NCBI RefSeq assembly: GCF_016937535.1
Contig: NZ_JAFHKK010000001.1
Coordinates: forward strand, 62,001 to 126,000
Direction: 5' to 3'
Length of the DNA stretch: 64,000 nucleotides
Source of the DNA: Sulfurospirillum tamanense
GTDB taxonomy: Bacteria > Campylobacterota > Campylobacteria > Campylobacterales > Campylobacteraceae
Shown here: positions 1-7,537 of the stretch, piece after piece
Position numbering within the stretch: position 1 is the first letter of the stretch
Layout: every line of letters starts with the position of its first letter
Notes under the pieces: generated by a model
What the model was told of the DNA's origin: nothing
The model's database searches: none
What the model saw: the letters and a program-made list of their open reading frames with translations, nothing else
Program-made: the position numbers and the translations under genes

Positions 1-1154
1 AAAATCACTGTATTTAAAAAAGCTTGCCACTCCATAACCCGAATGCGCATTTTAATGCCCGCTTTAGCCAGCTGGTATTGCAGAATTTCTGCTGTCGCTG
101 CGCGTGCGCCCGAAGAGGTCGTTAGCGTAAACTCCAAAGGATTTTCCACGCCGTATCCCGCTTGGGCAAGAAGTGCTTTGGCTTTTTGAATGTCTTGGAG
201 GGGTGCTTTTACGTCGGGGTCAAAGGCATTTGTGCGAGGTAAGAATGGCCCCGTAGATACCTCGCCATGCCCAAACAACAAAATATCCACCAACTCTTGG
301 CGGTCTATGGCAAGACTAAGGGCTTGGCGCACACGGTGATCTTGAAATTTTGGGTCTTTGAGGTTCAGCCCCACATAGGCATAACTGTGCGCAATGCTCT
401 CATGCACGTTGTAAAACTCATGAAATGAAGTATCCAATTGGCGTTCATGCTGCAAAGGGGTAATGCTACTCAAATCAAGTTTTTGTGAACGGAGCATCAT
501 AAACTCCGTCGCATTGTCAGGCAAAAAATGAAACACGAGGCGCTCAGGCTTAGGTTTTCCTCCAAAATAGTGCGGATTGGCGCGCAAGACAATGTTTTTA
601 GAGAGCTCAAAGGTTTCTAAAATATACGGCCCTGTACCAACAGGCGCTTGGTTGAAACGCGACGTCATCATTGCTTTTTCATCTTTGAGTAAATGGTGCG
701 GCAGCACTTCCATCATCCAAATTTCCAGTGCTTTAAAATAAGGGTATTTATACTTTACATGTAAAGTATACTCATCCACCATTTCCACGGTTTCCACATG
801 GGAAAAACCACTAGAATATGGGGTAAAAATTTCAGGGGAAAGAATGGTCTCGTAAGTAAAAAGCACGTCTTTGGCGCTAAAAGGCGCGCCGTCACTCCAC
901 TGCACGTCTTTACGCAAGCGAAATTCAAGCAGTGTGGGAGAAAGAAACGTAAAGCTTTGGGCCAATTCTGGTTCAATGTTGCCCTCTTTGTCGTAGCGCA
1001 CCAAAGCACTAAAAAGCCAACGCGTGATGGTGCTACTAGCACTATCTGTAGCAAGAAGCGGATTAAACCGACTAGGATTTGCAGCAATGGACAAATGGAG
1101 TGTTGAGGCCAAAAGGAGACTTTGAAAAATGAGAAAAAAGAGGAAGGTTTTCAT
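1..1154 (-). CDS. ABC transporter substrate-binding protein, family 5 (partial, 3' end outside window)
   Basis: The minus strand stays open from an ATG at 1154 to the window edge (about 384 codons visible). The protein starts with a short hydrophobic signal peptide (MKTFLFFLIFQSLLLAS), then a region typical of the oligopeptide/dipeptide/nickel-binding SBP_bac_5 family: an early SRFNPLLATDSAS segment, LRKDVQWSDGAPFSAKDVLFTYE around residues 80-100, TGPYILE near 180, and a RVRQALSLAIDRQELV helix near 275. It should bind a peptide or similar solute in the periplasm for an ABC importer whose permease genes would lie beyond the left edge. The palindrome TTTACATGTAAA at 754 is read in frame as LHVK. 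The substrate cannot be told from sequence alone. Confidence 0.85.
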   Translation of the reverse strand, partial: MKTFLFFLIFQSLLLASTLHLSIAANPSRFNPLLATDSASSTITRWLFSALVRYDKEGNIEPELAQSFTFLSPTLLEFRLRKDVQWSDGAPFSAKDVLFTYETILSPEIFTPYSSGFSHVETVEMVDEYTLHVKYKYPYFKALEIWMMEVLPHHLLKDEKAMMTSRFNQAPVGTGPYILETFELSKNIVLRANPHYFGGKPKPERLVFHFLPDNATEFMMLRSQKLDLSSITPLQHERQLDTSFHEFYNVHESIAHSYAYVGLNLKDPKFQDHRVRQALSLAIDRQELVDILLFGHGEVSTGPFLPRTNAFDPDVKAPLQDIQKAKALLAQAGYGVENPLEFTLTTSSGARAATAEILQYQLAKAGIKMRIRVMEWQAFLNTVI

Positions 1155-1168
1155 GGGAAAGATTGTAC

Positions 1169-1207
1169 CAAAAAAAAATGGCATCCGGGGCGGGTAACCC
1201 AGATGCC
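1169..1207 (-). terminator. Rho-independent terminator
   Basis: On the minus strand a stem of ten pairs with one mismatch (arms 1198-1207 and 1180-1189) is followed by a run of nine T. It lies about 110 bp downstream of the UPF0014 permease gene, just upstream of the solute-binding-protein gene. Confidence 0.75.
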
Positions 1208-1316
1208 TAGCGTGGTGAAAAATCTTAGTACTACAAAAAGGAGTGTTTGTCTCTGTGGACTTTGAAAGTATAGTCCCCAGAAGTAAACACCTTCTAAACT
1301 TCAAGTAAATAAAGAG
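1208..1316 (-). other. Structured 3' region or small RNA candidate
   Basis: This 109-bp gap carries a second hairpin at 1253-1280 (nine-base arms CTGTGGACT and AGTCCCCAG, one mismatch) upstream of the terminator at 1169-1207. Hairpin plus terminator would make a small transcript of about 110 nt, either a 3' UTR of the permease gene or an independent small RNA. No coding potential with a convincing ribosome-binding site was seen. Confidence 0.3.
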
Positions 1317-2006
1317 TTAACCTTCTAATTTTTGTGAAAAAAATGTGTAAAGCACCACTGAAAATCCTGCCGTACACAACACCATCACCATAACAACTAT
1401 CTGGTACCGTACCGCCACCATCGGCGAAACACCCGAGAGAATCTGTCCTGTCATCATACCCGGAAGCGAAACCAACCCTACGGCCAAAAAACTGTTAAAT
1501 TGTGGGATGAGCGAAGCACCAAAGGCGCTGTTTCTGGCCACATCAAAAGGGTGATTTTCCCTTTCGCTGGCCAAACGCTCCGCATACAAACTCAGAGCAT
1601 TCATGCTAGCAGCAACGATCATCCCCGCAAGGGGGATGAATGATTGGGGATGGTACCATGGCGTGGTGCCAATAACATGCATTACCAAAGCCAACATTCC
1701 AGAAGAAGCCAACGCAATACTCACAAGCAAAGCGCCAAGAGAGCGCGCTCCACAGGTTTTTAAGTGGCGTTTAGCAATCAGTGTTGAAGCCCCAAGCATC
1801 ACACTAAAAACTGCCACGCTAACCCACACATTGGGCGCTTCAAACAAAAAAACAAGTACATACCCGATGGCCAAAAGCTGTAACACCATGCGTACCGAAG
1901 CGACACCAAGAGGCTTGACGCTAAAACCCCAACGCGCCATGACAACACCAAGCATCACCAAAGGGAGCGCCATAAGAACAAGGGACCCCCAAGAAATCAG
2001 TGCCAT
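1317..2006 (-). CDS. fetB: UPF0014 / FetB-type ABC transporter permease
   Basis: A 229-residue polytopic membrane protein with about six hydrophobic segments and the family's conserved parts: SVRMVLQLLAIGYVL near residues 38-52, PLAGMIVAASMNALSLYAERL near 125-145, and PGMMTGQILSGVSPMVAVRYQI near 180-200. In E. coli the related FetAB pair exports iron; that function is transferred from the family, not shown here. No FetA-like ATPase adjoins; the only neighbouring ATPase is pstB, 58 bp upstream. ATG at 2006 has AAAGGA upstream. A TTTACATGTAAA palindrome (2015-2026) sits in the pstB-fetB gap. Confidence 0.8.
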   Translation of the reverse strand: MALISWGSLVLMALPLVMLGVVMARWGFSVKPLGVASVRMVLQLLAIGYVLVFLFEAPNVWVSVAVFSVMLGASTLIAKRHLKTCGARSLGALLVSIALASSGMLALVMHVIGTTPWYHPQSFIPLAGMIVAASMNALSLYAERLASERENHPFDVARNSAFGASLIPQFNSFLAVGLVSLPGMMTGQILSGVSPMVAVRYQIVVMVMVLCTAGFSVVLYTFFSQKLEG

Positions 2007-2064
2007 TTTTTTCCTTTACATGTAAAACATTAAAGGAGGAAGTATAGCATGCAAAAAAACAAAA

Positions 2065-2838
2065 TTACCCGAATTTTCCTGTGATGTATTGCTCTGTTTT
2101 TTCCTCTTTAGGATTAACAAACATCTGCTCCGTTTCGCCGTATTCCACCAAATCACCCAAGTGAAAAAAGGCGGTGTAGTCGGCTACACGAGCGGCTTGT
2201 TGCATGTTGTGCGTCACCACTACAAGGGTAAATTTCTCTTTGAGCTCCACCATCAAATTTTCGATAATTTGGGTCGAAATGGGATCAAGGGCAGAAGTGG
2301 GCTCATCCATCAAAATCACATCAGGCTGTACCGCAATGGCTCTGGCAATGCACAAACGCTGTTGTTGTCCGCCTGAGAGCGCGGTGCCAGGCTGTTTTAG
2401 CTTGTCTTTAACCTCTTCCCAAAGACCCGCACTGCGGATAGACTTTTCTACGAGCTCATCGCACTGGGGGCCTTTTTTGACAATGTCGTGCATCAACGGT
2501 GCGTACGCTACATTTTCGTAAATGCTTTTAGGAAAAGGGTTGGGTTGTTGAAACACCATCCCAATGCGTTTGCGCACCGCCACCACGTCCACGCTAGGGT
2601 CGTAAATATCATGGCCGTCAATCTCTATTTTTCCTTCAATGCGCACAGAGCTAATCAAATCATTCATCCGGTTCAAGCAGCGCAAATAGGTCGATTTTCC
2701 ACAACCTGAGGGTCCAATAAACGCCGTAATTTTGTTCTCATAAATATCTAAGTTCACGCCCTTAAGTGCTTGATTGTCGCCGTACCACAACTTTAAATCG
2801 CGTGATTGCACCTTTACATGTAAGCCCTCAGTGTTCAT
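2065..2838 (-). CDS. pstB: Phosphate ABC transporter ATP-binding protein PstB
   Basis: 257 residues, the normal PstB length. Walker [10 protein letters not shown] at residues 42-50, Q-loop FQQPNPFP near 96-103, signature LSGGQQQRL at 154-162, Walker [14 protein letters not shown] at 174-186 and switch histidine in VVVTHN near 213. It hydrolyses ATP on the cytoplasmic face to drive phosphate import by PstAC. Last recognisable gene of a pstSCAB operon (gap of 9 bp to pstA); no phoU gene follows. The TTTACATGTAAG palindrome at 2813-2824 is read as LHVK near the N terminus. Confidence 0.97.
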   Translation of the reverse strand: MNTEGLHVKVQSRDLKLWYGDNQALKGVNLDIYENKITAFIGPSGCGKSTYLRCLNRMNDLISSVRIEGKIEIDGHDIYDPSVDVVAVRKRIGMVFQQPNPFPKSIYENVAYAPLMHDIVKKGPQCDELVEKSIRSAGLWEEVKDKLKQPGTALSGGQQQRLCIARAIAVQPDVILMDEPTSALDPISTQIIENLMVELKEKFTLVVVTHNMQQAARVADYTAFFHLGDLVEYGETEQMFVNPKEEKTEQYITGKFG

Positions 2839-2847
2839 CTTTTTCCT

Positions 2848-4014
2848 TTACCATTTTTTCGTAAATTTGCGGCGCAAGAAAATTGCAACCGTGTTTAAAG
2901 ATAATAAAATCGTTAGTAATACCAAAATTCCCGCCGCTGTTTTTTCCACGTACATTTTCTCAGGCATCCCTGACCACGTGTAAATTTGTGCAGGCATAAC
3001 CGTCGCTGCTTCAAAAATACTTGTCGCAGCATCGGGCACAAACGCAATCATTCCCACCATAATCAACGGTGCCGTTTCGCCGATAGCTTGGGCTAATGCA
3101 ATGATAGAACCTGTTAGCATCCCTGGTAAAGCAAGGGGCAACACATGGTCTTTGACAATTTGCCAGCGGGTTAGTCCTAGCCCAAATCCCGCCAAGCGAA
3201 TGGATTCAGGCACGGATTTGAGGGCCGCTTTTGAACTCACAATAATCACAGGCAAACTCATAAGCGCCAAGGTCATCCCACCCACCAGTGGCGAACTGCG
3301 CGGTACGCCAAAAAAGTTGATAAAAATCGCCAAGCCCAACAAACCAAACAAGATAGAAGGAATGGCCGCAAGGTTATTGATGTTGATTTCAATCAATTGT
3401 GTCAAACGGTTATCGGGCGCAAACTCTTCCAAATAAATCGCCGTCATAATCCCAATAGGCACCGCAATGGCCATGGTCACAAGCATCGTAAGCACCGAGC
3501 CTACAACAGCAGAGAAAAACCCTGCATTTTCAGGGATTTTAGAATCACCTGTTGAGAAAAAAATGCTGTTAAAACGCAACTCCACCTTTCCCTCTGCCCT
3601 CAAGGCTTCAACTTGTTCAATCTGTGCAGGCTTAAGGCGGTGCTGTTTGCCTTTAATGTACTGGTCGGTTTCTGCCGCGCCCAAGGCCCATAGGGTTTGG
3701 GTGGTGTTCATCCATTCGGGATTCTTTTCCACCATAGCAGGCAAACCCCGCACCCACGCACGCGAAATCACACTCAACGTATTGCGGTCAAATTCAGCAT
3801 AAGGATTCTTAAGGGTTCCCTCGTCGATTGTCACATCCACTTTGACGTAGACTTGATTTAAAGCCGGCAACCCCTGACGCACCATATCAAACAAAAAAAT
3901 TCCCAAAAAGAAGAGTGAAGACGCTAGCGCCAACGCAGCAAACCCTTTAAAGCGCGCAGCTTTTTGGTTGCGTTTTTTAATTTGTGGGATATAAAAATAG
4001 TTATTTTCTTTCAT
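2848..4014 (-). CDS. pstA: Phosphate ABC transporter permease PstA (long form)
   Basis: 388 residues, about 90 more than E. coli PstA. One membrane helix near residues 25-47 is followed by a roughly 115-residue hydrophilic, presumably periplasmic segment (resembling the DUF3333 extension of some PstA proteins). The transport-permease domain starts near 160. The EAA loop GLGLTRWQIVKDHVLPLALPG lies near residue 280. It forms the phosphate channel with PstC. It is 9 bp from pstC and pstB on either side, consistent with one transcript. Confidence 0.95.
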   Translation of the reverse strand: MKENNYFYIPQIKKRNQKAARFKGFAALALASSLFFLGIFLFDMVRQGLPALNQVYVKVDVTIDEGTLKNPYAEFDRNTLSVISRAWVRGLPAMVEKNPEWMNTTQTLWALGAAETDQYIKGKQHRLKPAQIEQVEALRAEGKVELRFNSIFFSTGDSKIPENAGFFSAVVGSVLTMLVTMAIAVPIGIMTAIYLEEFAPDNRLTQLIEININNLAAIPSILFGLLGLAIFINFFGVPRSSPLVGGMTLALMSLPVIIVSSKAALKSVPESIRLAGFGLGLTRWQIVKDHVLPLALPGMLTGSIIALAQAIGETAPLIMVGMIAFVPDAATSIFEAATVMPAQIYTWSGMPEKMYVEKTAAGILVLLTILLSLNTVAIFLRRKFTKKW

Positions 4015-4023
4015 CTTATCCCC

Positions 4024-5280
4024 TTATAAGCTCGAAACTTTGTATTTTTTATGGAAAGAGCGAATCATGTAGACTGAAATCACATTAATAATCAGTGTTA
4101 CTACAAACAGCACCAACCCAAGAGCAAAGGCCGCTAGCGTAAGCGAGCTGTCAAAGGCTTGGTCGCCGATGAGAGATTCAACTATTTTTACCGTAACCGT
4201 TGTCATGTCTTCTAAAGGATTCCACGAGAGGTTTGGTCGAAGCCCCGCTGCCATAACCACAATCATTGTCTCCCCCAAAGCACGCGACACACCCAAAAGG
4301 ACTGCCGCAATGATGCCAGGCATCGCCGAGGGAAGCACCACAAATTTGATGGTTTCGGCTTGATTCATCCCAAGAGCCAAAGAGCCATTGCGCACGTTTT
4401 GGGGCACAGAGCTAATCACATCATCCGAAAGCGACGCAATGATGGGGATAATCATAATCCCCATAACAACCCCAGCACCTAGCGCACTCTCATAAGATGC
4501 CCGAATGCCTAGCGACTCAAAAAGCGCTACCAGCAAAGGCGCTACCGTGATGGCTGCGAAAAACCCGTAAACCACCGTAGGGATGCCTGCTAAAATTTCA
4601 AGGGCAGGTTTCACGCGGTTTCGGGTTTTTTCACTCGCGTATTCGGCAAGGTAAATGGCTGAAAAAAGCCCAATAGGCACCGCAACAAGCATGGCAATAG
4701 CAGTGATGTAAAAGGTTCCCGCAAAAATGGGCACTGCGCCAAATTTTGCAGCCGAAACCTCTTCATGCCCTCGCCCTGCTCCTTCTAAAAAAGCACTGTC
4801 AGGGTTCCATTCCAAGCCAAATAAAAAATTAAAAAAGCTTTCACGTTGGAAAAAATGCATCGCTTCAAACACAATAGAAATCAAAATACCAAAGGTGGTA
4901 ATAATGGAAATAAAGCTAGCGAGCATCAAAACGCCGCGAATAAACTGCTCCACCAAATCCCTAGCTTTTGTGTGTCCGTCCATGCGAGAAAAAAGAAAGT
5001 AAAGGCTAATGGCGCCTGCCCCAAGCGCCGCAGCAATCAACATCAAAGGGGGCAACCCCTGCCACCCAAAAAGAGATAAAAACACCCCTACAACCCCCAC
5101 CATAATCACCGGCAAGCCCGTGTAAAGGGTAACAAACCAACCGTATTGGTCGGGCTGAGAGTGCATTTTTATGCCTTTGGCACGAATGCGCGAAGCACGC
5201 CCTCTGCCTAACACATACGCTATAAATAAAAGTGGCGCCAACCCACCAAAAAAAATAAGAAAAAGTGTTTGTTGTGTCAC
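4024..5280 (-). CDS. pstC: Phosphate ABC transporter permease PstC (long form)
   Basis: 418 residues with an N-terminal extension of three or so hydrophobic helices before the permease domain. The domain includes AIAMLVAVPIGLFSAIYLAEYA, IPTVVYGFFA and the EAA-type loop ALGMNQAETIKFVVLPSAMPG. Partner of PstA in high-affinity phosphate import. The 60-bp gap to pstS holds an unusual hairpin built from two palindromic motifs (see 5300-5332). Confidence 0.95.
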   Translation of the reverse strand: MTQQTLFLIFFGGLAPLLFIAYVLGRGRASRIRAKGIKMHSQPDQYGWFVTLYTGLPVIMVGVVGVFLSLFGWQGLPPLMLIAAALGAGAISLYFLFSRMDGHTKARDLVEQFIRGVLMLASFISIITTFGILISIVFEAMHFFQRESFFNFLFGLEWNPDSAFLEGAGRGHEEVSAAKFGAVPIFAGTFYITAIAMLVAVPIGLFSAIYLAEYASEKTRNRVKPALEILAGIPTVVYGFFAAITVAPLLVALFESLGIRASYESALGAGVVMGIMIIPIIASLSDDVISSVPQNVRNGSLALGMNQAETIKFVVLPSAMPGIIAAVLLGVSRALGETMIVVMAAGLRPNLSWNPLEDMTTVTVKIVESLIGDQAFDSSLTLAAFALGLVLFVVTLIINVISVYMIRSFHKKYKVSSL

Positions 5281-5299
5281 GAATTGCCCTTTAAAGAGT

Positions 5300-5332
5300 T
5301 TACATGTAAAGGGACAAACCCTTTACATGTAA
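5300..5332 (-). promoter_or_regulatory. pstS-pstC intercistronic hairpin made of two TTTACATGTAAA motifs
   Basis: Two motif copies (5299-5310 and 5322-5333) with GGG/CCC flanks form a perfect 14-bp inverted repeat, arms TTACATGTAAAGGG and CCCTTTACATGTAA, with a five-base loop. In the pst transcript this sits directly after the pstS stop, where a stable hairpin could protect pstS mRNA or cut readthrough into pstC, as REP-type hairpins do in binding-protein operons. The role is inferred. Confidence 0.6.
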
Positions 5333-5340
5333 CGATAAAA

Positions 5341-6384
5341 TTACTTTGTTACAACGCCTTTTTTTACCATATCTTCAGTCAAAGGCGTGCGCGCCTTGAC
5401 GGAGGCTTGTACTTTTTTAAGGGTAGCTTCTGGCATAGGAATGAGTCCAATAGTTTTAAGAACACCATCTTTGCCAATCATCATGTCGCTCACAAACAAG
5501 TCAAGATAGTCTTCCATGCCCTTCACTTTACCGAAATGGTCTGTTTTGGCGTAGAAAAAGAGGCTCCTAGCAACAGGGTATTTACCGCTTGCTATATTGT
5601 CGAAATTCGGCTCAATGCCACCTAGTGTTACGCCGCTTATTTTGTCGTGATTTTCTTCCAAGAAGCTATAGCCAAAGTAACCCACAGCGTCTTTATCTTG
5701 CTCAAGACGCTGTACAATTAAATTGTCATTTTCGCCACCAGGAATAAATGCGCCATCACTACGTACTTTCTTGTATTTTCCCTTTTGTTTTCCATAGGCT
5801 TCAAAAGATTTGGAAGCTTTTTCCATCACCATCTCATCAAACGCATCACGGGTTCCTGAAGTTGTAGGAGCGCCAATCATTTTGATTTCGCGATTTGGAA
5901 GTTTAGGGTCGATGTCACTCCATTTTTTGTAAGGGTTTTTCACGAGGCTTTTGCCGTCTTTACTAGGCACTTCTTCAGCCAACGCTAAAAAGACTTGCTC
6001 AAGAGTAAGGTCTAGCTTTGGATTGGTTTTGCTTTGTGCGATAGAGATACCATCAAATCCAATCACTACGCCTGTGATGTTTTTTACACCATTTGCTTGG
6101 CAAAGTTCAAACTCAGAAAGTTTCATTGCGCGGCTTGCATTGGTAAAATCTGGCGTATCAAGACCATTGCCTGAACAGAAAATTTTCATCCCGCCACCCG
6201 AACCTGTAGACTCCACAACAGGCGTTGGATTGCCAGTAGTTGCGCCAAACTCTTCAGCCACATAGCTAGAAAAAGGGTACACCGTAGAGGAACCTGTAAT
6301 ACGAATCTGATCGCGCGCTTGGGCAGCACCCACAACAACTGCCACTGCCGCAGCAGCCAGTACTGTTCTTTTTAAAAGTGTCAT
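5341..6384 (-). CDS. pstS: Periplasmic phosphate-binding protein PstS
   Basis: 347 residues from the ATG at 6384, chosen because AAGGAG lies seven bases upstream and a clean signal peptide (MTLLKRTVLAAAAVAVVVGA, cleaved near AQA) starts there; the frame remains open further upstream but without a signal sequence. Phosphate-binding elements include ITGSSTVYPFSSYVAEEF at the mature N terminus, ESTGSGGGMKIFC, and APTTSGTRDAFDEMV near 190. It captures phosphate for PstCAB. First gene of the operon and expected to respond to phosphate starvation; no good -35 box is seen upstream. Confidence 0.95.
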   Translation of the reverse strand: MTLLKRTVLAAAAVAVVVGAAQARDQIRITGSSTVYPFSSYVAEEFGATTGNPTPVVESTGSGGGMKIFCSGNGLDTPDFTNASRAMKLSEFELCQANGVKNITGVVIGFDGISIAQSKTNPKLDLTLEQVFLALAEEVPSKDGKSLVKNPYKKWSDIDPKLPNREIKMIGAPTTSGTRDAFDEMVMEKASKSFEAYGKQKGKYKKVRSDGAFIPGGENDNLIVQRLEQDKDAVGYFGYSFLEENHDKISGVTLGGIEPNFDNIASGKYPVARSLFFYAKTDHFGKVKGMEDYLDLFVSDMMIGKDGVLKTIGLIPMPEATLKKVQASVKARTPLTEDMVKKGVVTK

Positions 6385-6500
6385 CAACAACTCCTTGGGA
6401 AAATGTAATTTCGGGGGAGATTGTAACGCGAAATAATTACCAAACGGATACAAAAGGGTTTTACATGTAATGAAAAAAGAAGGGGAAGAAAAAGAGGAAA
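6385..6500 (-). promoter_or_regulatory. pst operon control region
   Basis: On the minus strand a TACAAT -10-like box lies close upstream of the PstS start without a recognisable -35, as expected for an activator-dependent promoter. Upstream are a GTTTG...ATTTC pair spaced by one helical turn (possible Pho-type direct repeat, weak) and a TTTACATGTAAT palindrome at 6460-6471. Assignment of a Pho box is tentative. Confidence 0.35.
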
Positions 6501-6520
6501 AGCCCCAAAAAATGGGGCTT
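6491..6520 (-). terminator. Terminator of the rplM-rpsI transcript
   Basis: On the minus strand AGCCCC and GGGGCT arms (loop ATTTTTT) are followed by a T-rich tract. It lies about 120 bp beyond rpsI, after the 48-bp dispersed repeat, and before the pst promoter region. Confidence 0.75.
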
Positions 6521-6543
6521 GAGAGATTTTGATATTAGAGCAC

Positions 6544-6591
6544 CAAGGGTGCGTGGGCCCTGTGCCGAACAGAACTCAGCGTTAGCGTAGC
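6544..6591 (-). repeat. 48-bp dispersed 3'-UTR repeat, copy A
   Basis: Read on the minus strand, this segment after rpsI begins GCTACGCTAACGCTGAGTT and ends with GGCCCACGCAC. A gapless partner follows rnhB at 51459-51506 in the same orientation relative to its gene. In copy A the centre forms the stem CTGT-TCGGC-ACAG; in copy B the same loop is flanked by TTCC and GGAA. The paired changes suggest selection on a hairpin. Confidence 0.65.
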
Positions 6592-6640
6592 TTTTAAAGC
6601 TTTGCTTAAAAAGCGTGTTAAGCGTTCGGCAAGAACGTTC

Positions 6641-7030
6641 TTAACGTTTAGAGAACTGTGGACTTCGGCGTGCTTTACGCTTACCAAATTTCTTACGTTC
6701 CACCACACGGGAGTCGCGGGTAAGAAGGCCTTTGGGTTTAAGCAATGCTCTAAAGTCTGCATCCATAGACGCAAGGGCTTTAGAAATACCATGGCGAAGT
6801 GCTTCTGCTTGAGAAGAGTAACCGCCACCTAGGGTGTTTGCTACCACGTCCATAGACGCTTCTTGCTTGGTCACAAGCAACGGCTGAACCACTTTAAGTT
6901 TGATGGCTTCGTGTCCGCCCAACCAAGAGTTAAGGTCCATGCCATTGATTACAATTTTACCGCTACCTGGGCTCACCCAAACTTTAGCGACAGCTGATTT
7001 TCGTTTTCCAGTTGCATAAATTTTTGCCAT
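6641..7030 (-). CDS. rpsI: 30S ribosomal protein S9
   Basis: 129 residues; starts [18 protein letters not shown] and ends with the basic tail [11 protein letters not shown] whose last arginine reaches the P-site tRNA in S9 proteins. Two bases downstream of rplM, the usual rplM-rpsI pair. The 3' region holds the dispersed repeat and terminator described separately. Confidence 0.98.
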   Translation of the reverse strand: MAKIYATGKRKSAVAKVWVSPGSGKIVINGMDLNSWLGGHEAIKLKVVQPLLVTKQEASMDVVANTLGGGYSSQAEALRHGISKALASMDADFRALLKPKGLLTRDSRVVERKKFGKRKARRSPQFSKR

Positions 7031-7032
7031 CG

Positions 7033-7458
7033 TTATTTTCCTTGTACCGAGCTAACTTGAGCCGTATGAGGATGTTCGCTACCTGCATAGACTTTGAGTT
7101 TTTTAAGCATGTCTTTTCCCAAGTTTGTCTTAGGAAGCATGCCGCGTACCGCAAGCTTATAAAGTTTTACAGGGTTGCTTGCAAAAAGCTCGCCCATTTT
7201 TTCGCTCTTGGTGCTACCAAAGTAGCCAGAGTGTCGGTGATACAATTTTGCATCCAATTTGTTTCCGCTAAATACTGCCTTGCTTGCGTTGATGATGATT
7301 ACATAATCCCCACAATCAACATTTGGAGTAAACGATGGTTTGTGCTTTCCGCGAAGAAGAGTAGCAACTTCGGTCAAAATACGACCAAATTTCTTACCTT
7401 CTGCATCAACAATAATCCAGTCTCGTTTTACTTCATGTGGCTTGGTTACTTTTGTCAT
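7033..7458 (-). CDS. rplM: 50S ribosomal protein L13
   Basis: 141 residues; typical L13 sequence including [36 protein letters not shown] and the C-terminal [15 protein letters not shown]. Early-assembly protein of the large subunit. First gene of the rplM-rpsI operon. The 79-bp upstream gap contains a TACAAT box on the minus strand that could be its promoter. Confidence 0.98.
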   Translation of the reverse strand: MTKVTKPHEVKRDWIIVDAEGKKFGRILTEVATLLRGKHKPSFTPNVDCGDYVIIINASKAVFSGNKLDAKLYHRHSGYFGSTKSEKMGELFASNPVKLYKLAVRGMLPKTNLGKDMLKKLKVYAGSEHPHTAQVSSVQGK

Positions 7459-7537
7459 ACGTTATGCCTTTGCCAATGTGTTTTAAGAGTCGTGATTGTA
7501 ATCAAGTTATCCTTATATATAACTTAATTTCAGCATT

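Noticed and set aside
6535-6828. Open frame overlapping the rpsI end and the dispersed repeat
   Set aside because: It is a frame-shifted read of rpsI codons and non-coding repeat; rpsI has its normal length and C terminus.
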